From an uncultured Aquimarina sp. (lineage in GTDB: Bacteria > Bacteroidota > Bacteroidia > Flavobacteriales > Flavobacteriaceae): a stretch of DNA of 64,000 nt. The position numbers and the translations under genes were made by a program. Under the pieces are notes generated by a model. That model had not been told where the DNA came from, did not search any database, and saw nothing but the letters and a program-made list of their open reading frames with translations. Shown piece after piece: positions 16,703 to 24,993 of the stretch. Every line of letters starts with the position of its first letter. Within the stretch, counting starts at the first letter, position 1. The stretch lies in contig CANMML010000003.1 of NCBI GenBank assembly GCA_947499005.1, forward strand, positions 62,001 to 126,000, read 5' to 3'.

Positions 16703-18895
16703 TTACTCTGGTAAAACAATACTAAAATCTAAGTGTCTTTTAATTAAATCTGCCTTTCTTACTTTAACTTCTACAGTATCACCAAGTACATAGCGATTTC
16801 CTGTTTTCTTTCCTTCAACTGCAAATTCTTCTTGAATAAATTGATAATGATCGTCATTCATATCTCTTAAACGCACCATACCTTCGCATTTATTCTCAAT
16901 AATTTCTACATAAATACCCCATTCTGTAACTCCCGAAATAGTACCTACAAAGATTTTATTTTCATGCTGCTGCATGTATTTAATTTGCATGAATTTAATA
17001 GAATCGCGTTCTGCATTTGCTGCTAAATTTTCCATTTCGCTACTATGCTTACACTTTTCTTCGTATTCTTCGGCATTTACAGATTGTCCTTTATCTAAAT
17101 ATTGTTGTAATAAACGATGTGCCATTACATCGGGATAACGACGTATCGGCGAAGTAAAATGCGAATAATAATCAAATGAAAGTCCGTAATGTCCTATATT
17201 TTGAGTAGAATATTCTGCTTTACTCATGGTACGAATAGCTAATGTATCTACCATATTTTGCTCTCCCTTACCCTTTACATCGGCTAATAGCTTATTTAGC
17301 GACTGGGTTACCGTTTTTTTATTTTGAAGGTTTAAAGTGTATCCAAATTGCGAAACAATATTCTGTAATGAAGATAATTTTTCTTCATCTGGTTCGTCAT
17401 GAATACGGTAAACAAAAGTTTTAGGTGGTGTTTTCTTACTAACAAATTCCGAAACTTTTTTATTAGCTAGTAGCATAAACTCTTCAATCAGCTTGTTAGC
17501 ATCTTTAGAAGTTTTAAAATGTACGCCACTAGGCTCATTATTTTCATCTAAAGTAAATCTAACTTCCGTTTTATCGAAAGACAATGCACCAGATTTCATA
17601 CGTGCTTCTCGCATAATTTTGGCTAAATCATCTAATTTCAATACTGCTTCCTTAATAGTATCCGATGTTTCATACGATTCGCCTGTCAATGATATATTAG
17701 CATCTATTAACTTATCTCCTGTCTCAATAATATGTTGTGCTTCTTCATACGCAAAACGCGCATCACTATAAGTTACAGTTCTACCATACCACTCCCCTTT
17801 TATCTGTGCTTTTTCATTGATTTCAAAGACAGCAGAAAAGGTATATTTTTCTTCATGAGGTCTTAAAGAACAGGCATTATTAGATAAAATTTCGGGCAAC
17901 ATAGGTACTACCCTATCTACCAAATACACCGAAGTAGCTCTATTGTATGCTTCATCATCCAAAATGGTTCCGGGTTGTAAATAATGTGAAACATCGGCAA
18001 TATGAATTCCTACTTCATAATTTCCATTTTCTAATACTCTAAAAGACAATGCATCATCGAAATCTTTAGCATCTTTAGGATCAATCGTAAAAGTTAAAAT
18101 ATCTCGCATATCTCTACGCTTAGCTATTTCTTCTTTAGTAATCGATGTATCTATATTATCAGCATAAGCTTCTACTTCTTGTGGAAATTCATAAGGCAAA
18201 CCATATTGCAATAAAATAGCATGGATTTCAGTTTCATTCTCTCCTGGTAACCCCAATACTTCTTTTACTTTTCCAAAAGGAGATTGTGCTTTTTCGGGCC
18301 AATCTATAAATTCGATAAGCACTACTTCCCCATCCTTCGCACCATTAATTTTTTCTTTCGGAATAAAAAAATCGGTATTTACTTTACTGTTTTGAGGCTC
18401 AACAAAGGCAAACTTTTCATTGACTTGAATGATTCCCACAAATTCTTTTGAAGCTCTTTCTACAATACGTACAACTTCTCCTTCATGATTTCCACTACGT
18501 CTTCTTCTAAATACGTATACTTCTACCGTATCACCATGAAATGCTTTATTTACATACTGATTAGCAATAAAAATATCTTCTTCTAATTCGTCTACGATTA
18601 CATATGCATTTCCTTTTGCAGTAACGTCTATTTTTCCTTCGTAAGTATCATTAGCAGTATTGGCAATATACTTACCCATACTAATCATTTCAATCTGCTT
18701 TTTTGCTGCTAATTGAGATAAATTTTTGATAATTTGATTGCGACTACTAGCATCGATTAGACCTAATTTTGCAGCAATTTGCTTGTAGTTTAATGGCTGA
18801 GAACCACTTTCTTTTAAAACTTTAAGAATTTTAACAGATAGATTTCCTATATTTTTTGACTTCTTTTTCTTTTGATTATTACTTCTTCTTCCCAT
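16703..18895 (-). CDS. rnr: Ribonuclease R
   Basis: Processive 3'-5' exoribonuclease of the RNB family (730 residues, typical). N-terminal basic residues and a winged-helix region (KILKVLKESGSQPLNYKQIA) are followed by cold-shock domains, the RNB catalytic domain with its acidic metal site (FTIDPKDAKDFDDALSF), the motif SNNACSLRPHEEKYTFS, the FTSPIRRYPD signature, and a C-terminal S1 domain (ENKIFVGTISGVTEWGIYVE). It degrades structured RNA and takes part in RNA quality control. The ATG at 18895 gives the usual MGRRSNNQKKKK start. It is monocistronic and has its own terminator. It points away from the candidate origin at 19.3-19.9 kb. Confidence 0.96.
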   Translation of the reverse strand: MGRRSNNQKKKKSKNIGNLSVKILKVLKESGSQPLNYKQIAAKLGLIDASSRNQIIKNLSQLAAKKQIEMISMGKYIANTANDTYEGKIDVTAKGNAYVIVDELEEDIFIANQYVNKAFHGDTVEVYVFRRRRSGNHEGEVVRIVERASKEFVGIIQVNEKFAFVEPQNSKVNTDFFIPKEKINGAKDGEVVLIEFIDWPEKAQSPFGKVKEVLGLPGENETEIHAILLQYGLPYEFPQEVEAYADNIDTSITKEEIAKRRDMRDILTFTIDPKDAKDFDDALSFRVLENGNYEVGIHIADVSHYLQPGTILDDEAYNRATSVYLVDRVVPMLPEILSNNACSLRPHEEKYTFSAVFEINEKAQIKGEWYGRTVTYSDARFAYEEAQHIIETGDKLIDANISLTGESYETSDTIKEAVLKLDDLAKIMREARMKSGALSFDKTEVRFTLDENNEPSGVHFKTSKDANKLIEEFMLLANKKVSEFVSKKTPPKTFVYRIHDEPDEEKLSSLQNIVSQFGYTLNLQNKKTVTQSLNKLLADVKGKGEQNMVDTLAIRTMSKAEYSTQNIGHYGLSFDYYSHFTSPIRRYPDVMAHRLLQQYLDKGQSVNAEEYEEKCKHSSEMENLAANAERDSIKFMQIKYMQQHENKIFVGTISGVTEWGIYVEIIENKCEGMVRLRDMNDDHYQFIQEEFAVEGKKTGNRYVLGDTVEVKVRKADLIKRHLDFSIVLPE

Positions 18896-19071
18896 TGTAT
18901 TGAGCTAGATAAATTATTAGCTTAAAATGCAGTGCTCTTCTTCATTTTATTCAATTTTGGCATGCATTATGAGCTCCTAAAATACAGCTATTCTTTTTAG
19001 TAACTTTAGAAGCAGTATTAAAAAAAGGAATACGACTGATATCTAAGTTATTAATATCCTAAACTCTTTCC

Positions 19072-19314
19072 ATGGAAAATTATATTTCGATAGCAAGATT
19101 TACCTATGAACACGAAATTTTCGTTCTAAAACATTTATTACAAAAAGCTGAAATTCCACATATTTTCAAAAACGAAATAGCTATTAGTATTCTACCTTTT
19201 CATTCCAATGCCCTCGGCGGAATTATTCTTCAAGTTCCAGAAGCTTTCATAGAAGCCACAGAAAAAATTTTAGAAGACCAACAAGGTTCTAATAGTCACT
19301 TAAAAATAGTATAA
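19072..19314 (+). CDS. DUF2007 domain protein
   Basis: The 80-residue protein matches the small DUF2007 (putative signal transducing) family. It begins with the usual ISIARFTYEHEIFVLKHLLQ segment, followed by AEIPHIFKNE, a central LGGIILQVPE and a final EKILEDQQ helix. The family has a ferredoxin-like fold; no biochemical role is established. The ATG at 19072 is preceded by CTTTCC, with no recognisable promoter. It lies between rnr and the DnaA-box-rich gap, with rnr on the opposite strand. No operon partner follows, since the next 600 bases have no gene. Confidence 0.82.
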   Translation: MENYISIARFTYEHEIFVLKHLLQKAEIPHIFKNEIAISILPFHSNALGGIILQVPEAFIEATEKILEDQQGSNSHLKIV

Positions 19315-19336
19315 CTCAATATTCAAATAATCGTAG

Positions 19337-19791
19337 TTATTCACATATACTATTATATATCTTTTTTCTTTTTTAAAATTTAAAATAAAACTGATAGTTA
19401 TTATATAGTGTGAATAGCGGTATAACTTTATGTTGATTTATTTTGATTCTTTGTATTTGTAAGTTTAGTAAACGGTAATGAACACCTATTGTTAATAGTA
19501 ATCGCTTAAATAATAAGCGAAAACAAACTTTCGTTAACAATCGTTGATAACTATCAACAGTGTGTAAATTTTAAAAAGTCATATAAAAAATAGCTGTGTA
19601 TAACCATGGATGAATTGAGGATAATTTGTGAAGTGAAATTCAAATAAAAATTTGGTTTGTAAGGAGTGTTGCTTGTATTGAAAATTTAATTGAATAATCA
19701 AAATTTAGTTGTTAGAGTTATTGACAATTCGTTAACAAATACCATATACGCTAATCTACACTTATTAACAGAATTTATTGGTTGTGTAAAA
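19337..19791. other. Candidate replication origin: cluster of DnaA-box-like nonamers
   Basis: The 606-base gene-free interval 19315-19920 holds three exact matches to TTWTNCACA: TTATTCACA at 19337-19345 (+), and the reverse complements at 19595-19603 and 19783-19791. One-mismatch versions lie at 19409-19417, 19561-19569 and 19762-19770. A very AT-rich tract (19346-19406) lies beside the first boxes and could unwind. Hairpins TCGCTTA/TAAGCGA (19502-19520) and GTTGATA/TATCAAC (19543-19558) sit in the middle. rnr and rpiB diverge from the interval, and genes to the right are mostly on the forward strand. dnaA itself is not here. It could also be a DnaA-titrating or regulatory site. Confidence 0.5.
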
Positions 19792-19893
19792 CTAGGCTTA
19801 AATTCACATTTCTAGATAGTTATATTTTTAGGCACGATTTTAAGTTTAACGAAGTCTTACACTATTAATTAAGAACATTATTTCAAGAAATAC

Positions 19894-19901
19894 TAACTTT
19901 G
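19894..19901 (+). promoter_or_regulatory. Predicted -7 box of rpiB (TAACTTTG)
   Basis: TAACTTTG matches TAnnTTTG and leaves a 19-base AT-rich gap to the rpiB ATG. No TTG is seen at the expected -33 position, so the call is tentative. Confidence 0.45.
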
Positions 19902-19920
19902 TGATATAATATATAGATAT

Positions 19921-20352
19921 ATGAAAATTGCTATAGGAAACGACCACGCAGGTACCGATTATAAAAATGCTATTGTTACTTATTTAGAAAAAGAAGGACA
20001 CGAAGTAATTAATTGTGGAACCAACACAGATGATAGTGTAGATTATCCCGATTTTGCACATGCTGTGGCTAGTAAAGTAAATGAAGGGGAAGTCGATTTA
20101 GGAATTTTATTATGTGGGAGTGCCAATGGTGTAATGATGACGGCTAATAAATACGAAAAAGTAAGAGCAGGTTTATGTTGGAATAAAGAAATAGCAGCTA
20201 TAGTAAGACTTCATAATAATGCTAATATTTTAGGAATTCCCGCTCGTTTTACAGCCGAAAAGCAAGCTATTGAAATGGTAGAAGCCTTTTTAACTACAGC
20301 ATTTGAAGGAGGTCGACACCAAAGACGTGTCGATAAGATTTCTTGTATGTAA
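19921..20352 (+). CDS. rpiB: Ribose-5-phosphate isomerase B
   Basis: A 143-residue RpiB/LacAB-family sugar-phosphate isomerase that interconverts ribose 5-phosphate and ribulose 5-phosphate in the pentose phosphate pathway. Typical features are the N-terminal IAIGNDHAGTDYKNAIVTYL, the VDYPDFAHAVA segment, the active-site loop LLCGSANGVMMTANKY containing the catalytic-type Cys, and NNANILGIPARF with the C-terminal GGRHQRRVDKI. The length is normal. It points away from the candidate origin and is followed by a decayed gene. Confidence 0.95.
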   Translation: MKIAIGNDHAGTDYKNAIVTYLEKEGHEVINCGTNTDDSVDYPDFAHAVASKVNEGEVDLGILLCGSANGVMMTANKYEKVRAGLCWNKEIAAIVRLHNNANILGIPARFTAEKQAIEMVEAFLTTAFEGGRHQRRVDKISCM

Positions 20353-20513
20353 TGTATATAGTAAATAGACCGCTTCGCTGTTAGATATTAGAATTTAGAT
20401 TACTCATTTTACTTATAATAACGATTACTATCATGTGCTTCTGCTGTCCGCCGAACTAATCCCTTAGGTATTAAATTTTAGTAGTTGCTTAATAATTGGA
20501 TGTCCGCTAAAGT

Positions 20514-20765
20514 ATGTACTTTTATTCATGTCTTGTTTGTTGTGGTAAACTACAAGATAATGAAAGCGGGAAATCCTTAATTGGAAATCTGGCTTCTAAA
20601 AAGTTTTATAGGACAGTAATGATTAGAAACGTATCCAGTTTAATTTATAGTAAAGGTCCCCACGGCTTTACTTTATTGCATCATGCAAATGTAGGTGAAG
20701 CAAAAGCATTAAAGACTTACCTTATAGAGAAAGGCTTAACAAAGACACATATAAAAATTAGATAA
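20514..20765 (+). pseudogene. Remnant of an ankyrin-repeat protein
   Basis: Only a C-terminal piece of a protein is visible. The best preserved part, IYSKGPHGFTLLHHANVGEA followed by KTYLIEKGLTKTHIKI, looks like the terminal ankyrin-type repeat (GFTLLHHA) of ankyrin-repeat proteins found in Flavobacteriaceae. The first about 25 codons (MYFYSCLVCCGKLQDNESGK) look unrelated, and upstream sequence 20353-20513 carries no matching open frame. An 83-residue frame exists, but the expected full protein would be far longer. I read it as a truncated gene; a small functional protein cannot be excluded. Confidence 0.5.
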
Positions 20766-20790
20766 TAATGTCATATTTAATGGTATAAGA

Positions 20791-20816
20791 AAACCCTCCG
20801 TTGTAACGGAGGGTTT
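20791..20816. terminator. Palindromic terminator between the ankyrin remnant and mscL
   Basis: AAACCCTCCGTT at 20791-20802 is the reverse complement of 20805-20816, giving about 10 paired bases around a small loop. It lies between two converging units and could serve both, but the T run is short. Confidence 0.6.
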
Positions 20817-20867
20817 AGAGTTAATAACAAGCAGTATAACGGTGACTGCGCGTATTATATAAAGAGA

Positions 20868-21287
20868 TTAGTCCTTTTTAAGTAAATCTCTAATTTCACC
20901 TAACAATTCTTCTTGAGTAGGTCCTGCTGGTGCCGGTGCAGCTTCTTCTTCTTTCTTTTTAGAATTTTCGTAAGCTTTCAATAATACATAGATAAATAAA
21001 CCAACGATAATAAAGTTGATGATCGCTTGTATTAAATTACCATAAGTAATAACAGCTGCTCCAGCTTCTTGAGCTGCTTTTAAACTTTCGTAAGTTTCGC
21101 CATCTAAAGCAATAAACTTTTTTGTAAAATCTGTACCACCAGTAATTACACCTACGATTGGCATAATAACATCTTTAACGGCCGAACCTACAATTTTATT
21201 AAATGCTCCACCAATAACAACAGCTGTTGAAAGTGCAACGATATCCCCTTTTAAAAGGAATTTTTTGAAATCACTAAAGAATCCCAT
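20868..21287 (-). CDS. mscL: Large-conductance mechanosensitive channel
   Basis: A 139-residue MscL-family channel that opens under membrane tension to release solutes during hypo-osmotic shock. The N-terminal amphipathic helix and first membrane helix are [20 protein letters not shown] followed by [20 protein letters not shown]. The second membrane helix is [20 protein letters not shown], followed by a charged cytoplasmic helix ([20 protein letters not shown]). The periplasmic loop is slightly longer than in E. coli. It is transcribed towards the palindromic terminator at 20791. alr, on the same strand, ends 117 bases upstream. Confidence 0.95.
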   Translation of the reverse strand: MGFFSDFKKFLLKGDIVALSTAVVIGGAFNKIVGSAVKDVIMPIVGVITGGTDFTKKFIALDGETYESLKAAQEAGAAVITYGNLIQAIINFIIVGLFIYVLLKAYENSKKKEEEAAPAPAGPTQEELLGEIRDLLKKD

Positions 21288-21404
21288 ATGACATAATTTA
21301 AAGTTAGTATAATCGAAGTTACTAAAAATAGTAACGAGTGAGCTTATGCTTTATTAAGCGCCTAATAAAAACAGATTAAAGGCAAAAAAAGAAGATTAAA
21401 AACA

Positions 21405-22496
21405 TTAATTTTTTAAGATTCGTTTAATTCTTGGGCCAATACCTGTAATCAATTCATAAGAGATGGTACCTACCGATTCGGCAAGTTCATGAGCAGGATA
21501 ATTTTCATTAAAAATAATAACCTCTTCCCCTTCTTCACAATCAATATCTGTTATGTCTACCATTAACATATCCATGCATACGATTCCTAGGATATATGCT
21601 TGTTTATCATTGATGATTACATATCCTTTTCCGTGTCCATAAATGCGATCGATACCATCGGCATGACCAATGGTTATTGTAGCTGTTTTAATAGTAGATT
21701 TGGCCTTATAACCACGGTTATAGCCTAAAGATTCGCCAGCTTTTACGATATGTATTTGAGAAATAGTAGCAGTAAGTGAGGCAATGGGTTTTAAGTTGTT
21801 ATCATATTGAGCATCATTTCCAAAACCATACAACCCGATACCTGTACGCACCATATTGAAATGCGCCTCAGGAAAATTTAAAATACCAGAAGTATTGGAC
21901 TGATGAAGTATTGGAGAAATACCTGTTTTTTGAATAAATTTTTGACTAAAACTATTGAATTTTTCAATCTGTTGAAGTGTAAATCCCTTTTCATTAAGAT
22001 CTTCACTGGCTGCTAAATGAGAAAATAGCCCTTTAATTTTTAAAGAACCATCAGCAATAGTTTCAACTAAATAATCAAAATCATTTACGTGAAACCCTAA
22101 ACGATTTAAACCCGAATTAAATTTTATATGTACTGGGAAATCAACGCTGTTTTTTCTTTTTACATGCTCAATAAAATACTCGAGAACTCTTTTACTGTAA
22201 AGACTAGGTTCCAAATTAAATTCAGTACATAGCTCAAAGTTTTCTGGCTGTGGATGCAAGACCAAAATCGGAATCTTAATTCCAGCCTTTCGCAGTTCAA
22301 CACCCTCTGCCGCATAGGCAACACCCAAATAATCAGCACCAATTTTCTCTAAATGCAAAGCAATAGCAGTAGCATCACTTCCATAAGCCAAGGCTTTTAC
22401 AACAGCTAACATCTTCACTTTAGGATCTATTTTACTCCGTAAATAGTGGTAGTTATGTGTTAAATGAGAAAGATGAATAGTAAGAGTTGCGTTCAA
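21405..22496 (-). CDS. alr: Alanine racemase
   Basis: A PLP-dependent enzyme supplying D-alanine for peptidoglycan (363 residues, typical). The PLP lysine is K34 in AVVKALAYGSD, where the usual AVVKANAYGHG has Asn and His at other positions; this variation is seen in many Bacteroidota. The catalytic Tyr region is GESLGYNRGYKAKS, and CMDMLMVDITDID near residue 310 is the usual second-subunit signature. The start is a TTG at 22496, because no ATG fits better and MNATLTIHLSHLTHNYHYLR is the standard N-terminus. A TAAATTTG box precedes it by ten bases. tdk ends 85 bases upstream on the same strand. Confidence 0.95.
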   Translation of the reverse strand: MNATLTIHLSHLTHNYHYLRSKIDPKVKMLAVVKALAYGSDATAIALHLEKIGADYLGVAYAAEGVELRKAGIKIPILVLHPQPENFELCTEFNLEPSLYSKRVLEYFIEHVKRKNSVDFPVHIKFNSGLNRLGFHVNDFDYLVETIADGSLKIKGLFSHLAASEDLNEKGFTLQQIEKFNSFSQKFIQKTGISPILHQSNTSGILNFPEAHFNMVRTGIGLYGFGNDAQYDNNLKPIASLTATISQIHIVKAGESLGYNRGYKAKSTIKTATITIGHADGIDRIYGHGKGYVIINDKQAYILGIVCMDMLMVDITDIDCEEGEEVIIFNENYPAHELAESVGTISYELITGIGPRIKRILKN

Positions 22497-22506
22497 TTTT
22501 TTAGTT

Positions 22507-22514
22507 CAAATTTA
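22507..22514 (-). promoter_or_regulatory. Predicted -7 box of alr (TAAATTTG)
   Basis: On the reverse strand TAAATTTG matches TAnnTTTG and is ten bases before the TTG start of alr, supporting that start and a very short leader. Confidence 0.45.
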
Positions 22515-22581
22515 ATATTGATAATTTTTATTAGCACCGCCAAAGGGTAAATAGCCCAAGGCTTGCCTTGAAATTAGAATT

Positions 22582-23160
22582 TTATTTTTTCATTTCTTTA
22601 TAAAAAGCAGCCCTACTAAGAGGTTCGTAAAAATCCTTTTCCCCCAATTCTACCAATTTATCTCCTCCTGCAGTTCGGTGGCTGTAGTTTGCTAAATTTC
22701 CCGTTCGAGTACATACAGCATGTACTTTCGTCACATATTCGGCAGTAGCCATTAGCGCAGGCATTGGACCAAATGGATTGCCTTTATAGTCCATATCTAA
22801 CCCAGCAACAATGACACGAACTCCCCGATTGGCCAAATCATTACAAACACGAACAATACCATCATCAAAAAATTGAGCTTCGTCTATTCCCACTACATCA
22901 CAAGTATCTGCCAAAATACGAATATTTGCCGCTGCAGGAACCGCAGTAGATGCTATCGTATTTTCATTATGAGAAACGATATTTTCGTCATCATAACGAG
23001 TATCCACAGTAGGTTTAAAAATTTCGACTTTTTGTTTAGCAATTTGCGCACGCTTCAAGCGACGAATCAATTCTTCGGTTTTGCCAGAAAACATAGAACC
23101 GCAAATTACCTCAATCCAACCGCATTGTCCTTCAGGATTTACTGTATTTTCAAGAAACAT
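22582..23160 (-). CDS. tdk: Thymidine kinase
   Basis: A type II thymidine kinase (192 residues) phosphorylating thymidine with ATP in nucleotide salvage. The P-loop is CGSMFSGKTEELIRRLKRAQ, the Mg-binding region is VVGIDEAQFFDDG, and the lasso region LDMDYKGNPFGPMPALMATA is present. The zinc-binding site of classic members appears incomplete: the first CxxC is CTRTGN with only one Cys, and there is no C-terminal Cys pair, as in some Bacteroidota enzymes. It ends 85 bases before alr and may be cotranscribed with it, although alr has its own promoter-like box. Confidence 0.95.
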   Translation of the reverse strand: MFLENTVNPEGQCGWIEVICGSMFSGKTEELIRRLKRAQIAKQKVEIFKPTVDTRYDDENIVSHNENTIASTAVPAAANIRILADTCDVVGIDEAQFFDDGIVRVCNDLANRGVRVIVAGLDMDYKGNPFGPMPALMATAEYVTKVHAVCTRTGNLANYSHRTAGGDKLVELGEKDFYEPLSRAAFYKEMKK

Positions 23161-23417
23161 TTTGTATTTTTCAAGCGCCCTTACAAAGGCAATGATTATA
23201 AAAGTAACCTTTATTGGTTTTATTTTCTTTTTAAATCCCTTGCATTTGGGTAGAATTACAGGAGGCTTTGTTCGAAATTTTACTAAAATAATTTTCGACT
23301 TCGTAACTCATGAATTTACCTTATGAAGTAGATAACTAAAAAGAAAGTCAAAAATAAGCAATAATGAGGTTTGTTTAGTGACATCAACCTTTCAAAATTA
23401 TCTTAAGACCTACTCTT

Positions 23418-24122
23418 ATGAATTCAGAATCTATAATTGCCCATATAAAATCGTTAACCGTAGAAATTCAACATTCTAATTTTGAAGATATCCCCGTATT
23501 AAAGGCTAAAGTATTGTCTTTGTATGAACAATTAGTGGTTTTAGAACATTCGAAGAATACTCCCGAGATATCCCATACAAATGCACCTGTATTTATTGAA
23601 GATACCGAAGTTCTAGAGTTTATAGAACCGCCAATTGTCGATGAGGCTCAATTGAAAGAAGAAATAGAAGCCCCTTCTATAGATGAATTAATAAAAGAAA
23701 ATATTGAAGTAATCCCTACAGAAGAAGCGCCTATTGAAGTTGTCGAGGAAATTATAGAAGATTCGGATGGTCCCGAATTATTACACGAATTGGAAAGTAT
23801 TACGGAAGGGTTCGAATTACCAGAATTTGAACCAGCTCCTACCTTAAACTCTATTCAAGAACATCCAAAATCCTTAAACGAGATTTTGAATAAATCCGTT
23901 CAAATAGGATTAAATGATCGTATTGCTTTCATTAAGCATCTTTTCGAGGGAAAACAAGAAGACTATACTCGTGTAATTTCGCAGATAAATACCATGGAAA
24001 ACCCCGATGAGGTAATTAGTTTTATCGATTCGTTTGTAAAACCAGAATACAATAATTGGGAAGGAAAAGAAGCTACAGAAGAGCGATTTGTTCAAACCGT
24101 ATTAAACCGATTTGAAAGTTAA
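23418..24122 (+). CDS. Conserved acidic protein of unknown function
   Basis: The 234-residue protein has no signal peptide. It has a helical N-terminus (ESIIAHIKSLTVEIQHSNFE), a long acidic middle rich in Glu, Ile and Pro (about residues 60-145) that is probably disordered, and a compact C-terminal helical domain (LNDRIAFIKHLFEGKQEDYT, then VISQINTMENPDEVISFIDS and an ending close to ERFVQTVLNRFES). The C-terminal domain resembles a conserved region of Bacteroidota proteins without assigned function. It may form a unit with rsmI, but rsmI has its own promoter-like box 98 bases downstream. Confidence 0.75.
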   Translation: MNSESIIAHIKSLTVEIQHSNFEDIPVLKAKVLSLYEQLVVLEHSKNTPEISHTNAPVFIEDTEVLEFIEPPIVDEAQLKEEIEAPSIDELIKENIEVIPTEEAPIEVVEEIIEDSDGPELLHELESITEGFELPEFEPAPTLNSIQEHPKSLNEILNKSVQIGLNDRIAFIKHLFEGKQEDYTRVISQINTMENPDEVISFIDSFVKPEYNNWEGKEATEERFVQTVLNRFES

Positions 24123-24219
24123 CCTCTCATTATCGATCGAATTCTCTATGGTTAGTTTCTAAATTTAACAAGAGTCATTTTGAATATATATTTTGTGTAA
24201 AATCCATATTCAAAAAGCA

Positions 24220-24227
24220 TAATTTTG
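24220..24227 (+). promoter_or_regulatory. Predicted -7 box of rsmI (TAATTTTG)
   Basis: TAATTTTG matches TAnnTTTG and ends four bases before the rsmI ATG. A TTTG at 24192-24195 lies 24 bases upstream of the box and could be the -33 element. The geometry implies a leaderless transcript. Confidence 0.55.
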
Positions 24228-24231
24228 CTAT

Positions 24232-24903
24232 ATGAGTAAATTATTTCTAGTACCTACCCCTATTGGAAACCTTAAAGACATGACTTTTAGGGCTATCGAA
24301 GTATTAAACGAAGTGGATTTTATATTAGCCGAAGATACCCGAACGAGTGGAAAACTATTAAAACACTTTCAAATTACTACACCAGCCTACAGTCATCATA
24401 TGCACAACGAGCATAAAACGGTTGAAGGAATTATTCAAAAATTAAAAACAGGTCAACAAGTAGCATTAATAAGTGATGCGGGAACCCCAGCCATTTCAGA
24501 CCCTGGTTTTTTATTGACTAGAGAAGCGATAGCCAATGATATCGAAGTGGAGTGCCTACCTGGTGCAACGGCTTTTGTGCCCGCTTTAGTAAATAGTGGT
24601 TTGCCTAACGATAAATTTATTTTTGAAGGTTTTTTGCCTGTTAAAAAAGGCCGTCAAACACGATTCTTAGTATTGGCAGAAGAAACGCGCACCATGATTT
24701 TTTATGAATCACCTCATAAATTACTGAAGACATTAAAGGATATGCAAACTTATTTTGGTGAAGATCGACAGGTTTCAGTTAGTAGAGAATTGACAAAAAT
24801 GTACGAAGAAACAGTACGAGGAACTTTGCAAGAAGTATTTAATCATTTTGATAAGAAACCACCAAAAGGAGAAATTGTAATGGTAGTTGGTGGGAAAAAA
24901 TAA
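24232..24903 (+). CDS. rsmI: 16S rRNA (cytidine-1402-2'-O)-methyltransferase
   Basis: A 223-residue SAM-dependent tetrapyrrole-methylase-fold enzyme that 2'-O-methylates C1402 in the decoding centre of 16S rRNA. The hallmark N-terminus LFLVPTPIGNLKDMTFRAIE, the LAEDTRTSGKLLKHF segment, LISDAGTPAISDPGF and the SAM-binding LPGATAFVPALVNSGLP are all present. The C-terminus (KPPKGEIVMVVGGKK) is near the usual domain end, so the extra C-terminal domain of longer proteobacterial RsmI is missing, as is common in Bacteroidota. Confidence 0.96.
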   Translation: MSKLFLVPTPIGNLKDMTFRAIEVLNEVDFILAEDTRTSGKLLKHFQITTPAYSHHMHNEHKTVEGIIQKLKTGQQVALISDAGTPAISDPGFLLTREAIANDIEVECLPGATAFVPALVNSGLPNDKFIFEGFLPVKKGRQTRFLVLAEETRTMIFYESPHKLLKTLKDMQTYFGEDRQVSVSRELTKMYEETVRGTLQEVFNHFDKKPPKGEIVMVVGGKK

Positions 24904-24993
24904 AATTGTATTTTTATGTGACGCTTATGTGACTAAGCGTTTTATGAATAATTTAATTCCTTTATTAATAAGGCTTAATAACTCTTTTTTATT

